Positions 61,557 to 64,000 of a stretch of 64,000 nt of DNA are shown here, in pieces. A program made the position numbers and the translations under genes. Position 1 is the stretch's first letter; each line of letters starts with the position of its first letter. Under the pieces are notes generated by a model. That model saw only the letters and a list, made by a program, of their open reading frames with translations. It had not been told where the DNA came from and made no database searches. Source of the DNA: Phycisphaerae bacterium (GTDB taxonomy: Bacteria; Chloroflexota; Anaerolineae; 4572-78; J111). The stretch is from NCBI GenBank assembly GCA_028285035.1, contig JANQQF010000125.1, positions 1-64,000 of the forward strand, in the 5' to 3' direction.

Positions 61557-61646
61557 GTTCACTACCTTTCATAATGTCATTCTTTTCATCAAGATTACCG
61601 TTATTTCCTGAGAAAAGACTGAGGTAGACATTAATGTTAGATAAAA

Positions 61647-62852
61647 TCAGGTTAGCGTGTACAAGGCATCGGCAAACTGGGAGATATTTTGAAATCGCTC
61701 ATTGGGGTCACGGGCCAACGATCTCATCACAATTTCTGATAATTTAGATGACACTTGGGGATTAACCTGATGTAGGGGAGGAGGATCATTCATTAATTTG
61801 TGCATTGGATCAGGATAAGGAGATGTTTGGGACAACAATTCATACAAAATCACCCCGACCGCATAGATATCAACTCGATGGTCAATTTCCTTCGTATGCA
61901 AAATCTGCTCAGGGGGCATGTAATCCAAGGTGCCAACAATTTCCTCGGTTTTGGTCAATGATGCTCCGGCATCAAGCACTTTGGCAATGCCAAAGTCCGT
62001 GATCTTCACCCGATCCTCAGCAAGCAGCATAATATTCGAGGGTTTGATATCACGATGAACGACCTGTCGTTGATGCGCATAAGTTAAGGCATCACACAAC
62101 TGTGCGATGATGTGAAGAATTTGGGGTAAAGACAACATTTGTTTTTGTTTTAGTACGTTTTCTAATGTTGAGCCATCTAAGAACTCCATAATAAAAAAGG
62201 CTTGGCCATCAAGTTCTTCGAGCGCAACATAATCGAACATCTTTACGATATTTGGATGTTCAAGGCGACGACTAGCTTCAATTTCCTGAACAAAACGAGC
62301 CATCCGCCGGACGATCTCTTCCGGAGAGAGGCCAGACATCGGGTGCAATACTTTTAAGGCAACAGTCCGATTGTCGTGATGAGGATCCAAGGCTTTATAG
62401 ACGATGCCCATTCCACCCCGTCCCACTTCTTGTAAGAGACGATATCCGTGAAAGAGGAAGGCAGAGTCAATAATCTGCTTGTATTGAATGAGGTCAAAGT
62501 CAGCTTTTCCTACATAATCATATACATCAAACTTTTTGAAGTAGTTTCGCAATCTTGTCGTACTAACATCGTGATGTCCACTCACCACAATACATTTGGT
62601 TTTTCGATGGTACTTATTCACTAAAGCCAAAATATGTTCGCCATCTAAAGCGACATTATCCTGCTCTAACCCAATATCAACCGTCACGACATCGTAGGGG
62701 GTGCCAGATAATTTAGCCTCACGCAGCGCCTTTTCCGCTTCAGCGCGGTTGGAAACGACTGTAAGCAAATATTCATCTTGCAAGGGATCTTGCAAAAATT
62801 CCTGCCACAACGGGTCATTTTCAACAATTAGTATCCGGCCTAATTTCATCAA
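61647..62852 (-). CDS. Receiver domain fused to Ser/Thr protein kinase
   Basis: The product has 401 residues. Residues 6-130 are a receiver: ILIVENDPLW, VVTVDIGLEQD (Asp59), CIVVSGHHDV and YDYVGKADF (Lys116). Residues 136-400 are a full Hanks-type kinase: EVGRGGMGIVYKA, VALKVL (Lys167), VVHRDIKPSN (Asp268), ITDFGIAKV (Asp286) and TLDYMPPEQ (Glu315). No membrane helix or PASTA domain is present, so the input is phosphorylation of the receiver. A histidine kinase and a second receiver are encoded just upstream on the same strand, so the likely order is His kinase, receiver, Ser/Thr kinase. A palindrome lies 20-38 bases before the start. Confidence 0.92.
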   Translation of the reverse strand: MMKLGRILIVENDPLWQEFLQDPLQDEYLLTVVSNRAEAEKALREAKLSGTPYDVVTVDIGLEQDNVALDGEHILALVNKYHRKTKCIVVSGHHDVSTTRLRNYFKKFDVYDYVGKADFDLIQYKQIIDSAFLFHGYRLLQEVGRGGMGIVYKALDPHHDNRTVALKVLHPMSGLSPEEIVRRMARFVQEIEASRRLEHPNIVKMFDYVALEELDGQAFFIMEFLDGSTLENVLKQKQMLSLPQILHIIAQLCDALTYAHQRQVVHRDIKPSNIMLLAEDRVKITDFGIAKVLDAGASLTKTEEIVGTLDYMPPEQILHTKEIDHRVDIYAVGVILYELLSQTSPYPDPMHKLMNDPPPLHQVNPQVSSKLSEIVMRSLARDPNERFQNISQFADALYTLT

Positions 62853-62872
62853 TAGCTATCCCAGAGTTGATC

Positions 62873-62890
62873 TTTGCTTGGTCAAGCAAA
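62873..62890. promoter_or_regulatory. Palindrome upstream of the receiver-kinase gene
   Basis: TTTGCTTG (62873-62880) and CAAGCAAA (62883-62890) are exact inverted copies around 2 bases, 21 to 38 bases before the receiver-kinase start. A second stem, CATAGGGCT (62910-62918) with AGCCTATG (62925-62932), lies a little further up. These could be a binding site or hairpins in the leader. Confidence 0.45.
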
Positions 62891-62998
62891 TTTACATCAT
62901 CAATATAGACATAGGGCTATGCACAGCCTATGTTGACATACTATAAACTGCATTAAATGCGATGTCTATGGTGGAATATCAACTACATTAACAAGTTT

Positions 62999-63403
62999 TT
63001 ATGGTCCGAGTACAGGGGGAGGCTCTGTGGCGAGTTTAACCTGAGAAATAAAAAGTTCCAAACTGAATAGGTCTTTAGCAATTTGGGCAAAAATTTGATT
63101 TTCGCGCCCCTGAAGCGCTCGAAAACCACCATCTGTCCCGCTGACGACAATAATTGGTGTCGCTTCATCCTGTTTTTTGACATAATCAGCGACAGCTAAT
63201 CCATCAACATTGCCCGTTACAGCAGTCAAATTAATATCAACAATCGCTAAATCAAAATGATGCTTATCAAGGAGTTCAAACGCCTCTTTTTTGTTGGTCG
63301 CACAAAAAATGGAAAACCCCAATTCTCGGAGAGCCTCTCCAAAGAACTGTTCACGCCACAACTCCTGATCCTCCACAATTAGAGCACGTTGATACATTCC
63401 CAT
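62999..63403 (-). CDS. Response regulator receiver protein
   Basis: The product has 134 residues and is a single receiver: ALIVEDQELWREQFFGEAL, FDLAIVDINLTAVTGNVDG (Asp56), IIVVSGTDGG and IAKDLFSLELF (Lys110). The strand after Asp56 is longer than usual (NLTAVTGNVDG), as in the receiver of the neighbouring receiver-kinase fusion (GLEQDNVALDG), so both are of one subfamily. It starts 2 bases after the histidine kinase gene's stop, so the kinase-receiver pair is coupled. It may relay phosphate to the receiver-kinase or compete with it. Confidence 0.87.
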   Translation of the reverse strand: MGMYQRALIVEDQELWREQFFGEALRELGFSIFCATNKKEAFELLDKHHFDLAIVDINLTAVTGNVDGLAVADYVKKQDEATPIIVVSGTDGGFRALQGRENQIFAQIAKDLFSLELFISQVKLATEPPPVLGP

Positions 63404-63405
63404 GA

Positions 63406-64000
63406 TTACTGATTCCCTTCTGGCTGATCTGGCAGAGGCAAATAAATCAGAAATCGACAGCCAGTGGTCACACTTCGATCTAAATCGATTGTGCCCCCGA
63501 CACGATTAAGATAAATTTTACACCACCATAAGCCATACCCTAATCCATCAGTTTTGGAGCTAACGCCCAAGTTGAAAACACTTGTTTCGTTCAAGTCGTG
63601 CGTAATGCCCGGACCATTGTCAGCCACAGAAACCTCAATGTATTGCCCAAGTAGCCGACTGGACAAATGCAGGATACCCGCACCCCGCATCGCCTGAACT
63701 GCATTTTCAATCAAATTTCGAAATACCTCAACCAGTTGCTGTGTCGCCAAAATTTCTGGTATTTGCTCATCCAGCTCTAAAATAATTTCTAAGGTTGAAG
63801 GCTTTGTCTCCAAACTGTCTAAGGCTTTATGAATGCTTGTATTAACATCGGTTGGTTCCGTTGCCAACTTTTGAAACGGATTTCGAATATTACGGGCCAT
63901 ATCGAGCGTTTTTTCGGCACTCCGTTCAATGGCTTCCAGTTTCTTTTCAAGAAAGTCTGGGGTCAGCGAATTATAATTCTGCTTAAACCGAATCTGCTGG
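63406..64000 (-). CDS. Histidine kinase, 3' part, gene continues past the window
   Basis: At least 197 residues are in the window and the frame stays open to its edge. A helical region (EKKLEAIERSAEKTLDMARN) leads to a HATPase domain with FRNLIENAVQAM (N box), VADNGPGITHD (G1), GLGYGLWWCKIYLNRVGG (G2) and GCRFLIYLPLP at the end. The phosphoacceptor and any sensor domain are outside. Two bases separate its stop from the receiver gene. It should phosphorylate that receiver and perhaps the receiver-Ser/Thr-kinase fusion. Confidence 0.88.
   Translation of the reverse strand, partial: QQIRFKQNYNSLTPDFLEKKLEAIERSAEKTLDMARNIRNPFQKLATEPTDVNTSIHKALDSLETKPSTLEIILELDEQIPEILATQQLVEVFRNLIENAVQAMRGAGILHLSSRLLGQYIEVSVADNGPGITHDLNETSVFNLGVSSKTDGLGYGLWWCKIYLNRVGGTIDLDRSVTTGCRFLIYLPLPDQPEGNQ

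Overview
The window reads as a chromosomal segment of a free-living Gram-variable bacterium, most likely a member of the Chloroflexota (Anaerolineae-like). This assignment is an inference from gene content: many GAF/PAS/Cache sensor kinases, small TPR plus membrane-domain proteins, pentapeptide-repeat proteins, a GldA / GldF-GldG / DUF4340 transporter trio next to HtrA proteases, tandem Hsp20 genes, Tat-lipoprotein solute-binding proteins and a glucosylglycerol-hydrolase-like enzyme. G+C is a little under one half by eye. I see no rRNA, tRNA, CRISPR array, phage module or complete insertion sequence.

Layout. 1-9.2 kb: a sugar-epimerase-fold protein, two pentapeptide-repeat proteins with small partners, and two related TPR/membrane proteins flanking a large PEP-synthase/rifampicin-phosphotransferase-like enzyme and an alpha/beta hydrolase. 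9.3-11.9 kb: a GAF histidine kinase and NarL-type regulator pair, preceded by a promoter that predicts a leaderless mRNA. 13-19 kb: a membrane-anchored kelch propeller protein and three glycosyltransferases. 19-26 kb: an accessory stretch with a degenerate receiver protein, a subtilisin-fold protein whose catalytic Ser and oxyanion Asn are both replaced, an unlisted 43-residue membrane protein, an ADP-ribosylglycohydrolase and a YhhY-type acetyltransferase. 26.4-36.6 kb: a signalling cluster (ammonium transporter fused to a hybrid kinase, Tat-lipoprotein solute-binding protein, Cache/GAF kinase, single receiver, receiver-PP2C phosphatase). 36.6-43.7 kb: metabolism (acylphosphatase, enolase, amylomaltase, inositol-monophosphatase-like enzyme, gamma-glutamyltransferase). 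43.9-51.7 kb: two Hsp20 genes, the Gld-like ABC system and an HtrA protease. 51.7-60.5 kb: a GH13-like enzyme divergent from DUF432 and MscS genes (a likely osmotic module), a DUF3124 lipoprotein, an SLC13 transporter with RCK_C domains and a second HtrA. 60.5-64 kb: thioesterase, Cys-rich protein, receiver-Ser/Thr-kinase fusion, receiver and the 3' part of a histidine kinase.

The least explained signal is non-coding. At least ten intergenic sites carry short word-like repeats that often fold into hairpins and that frequently begin at, or within a few bases of, a stop codon. Several words recur at distant sites, for example one 13-mer at 19.1 kb and, inverted, at 50.3 kb. A second non-coding signal is a TTTGTTA-N9/10-TAACAAA inverted repeat on both sides of the hsp20 pair.

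All functions are assigned by reading motifs and remembered family features. No database search was run.
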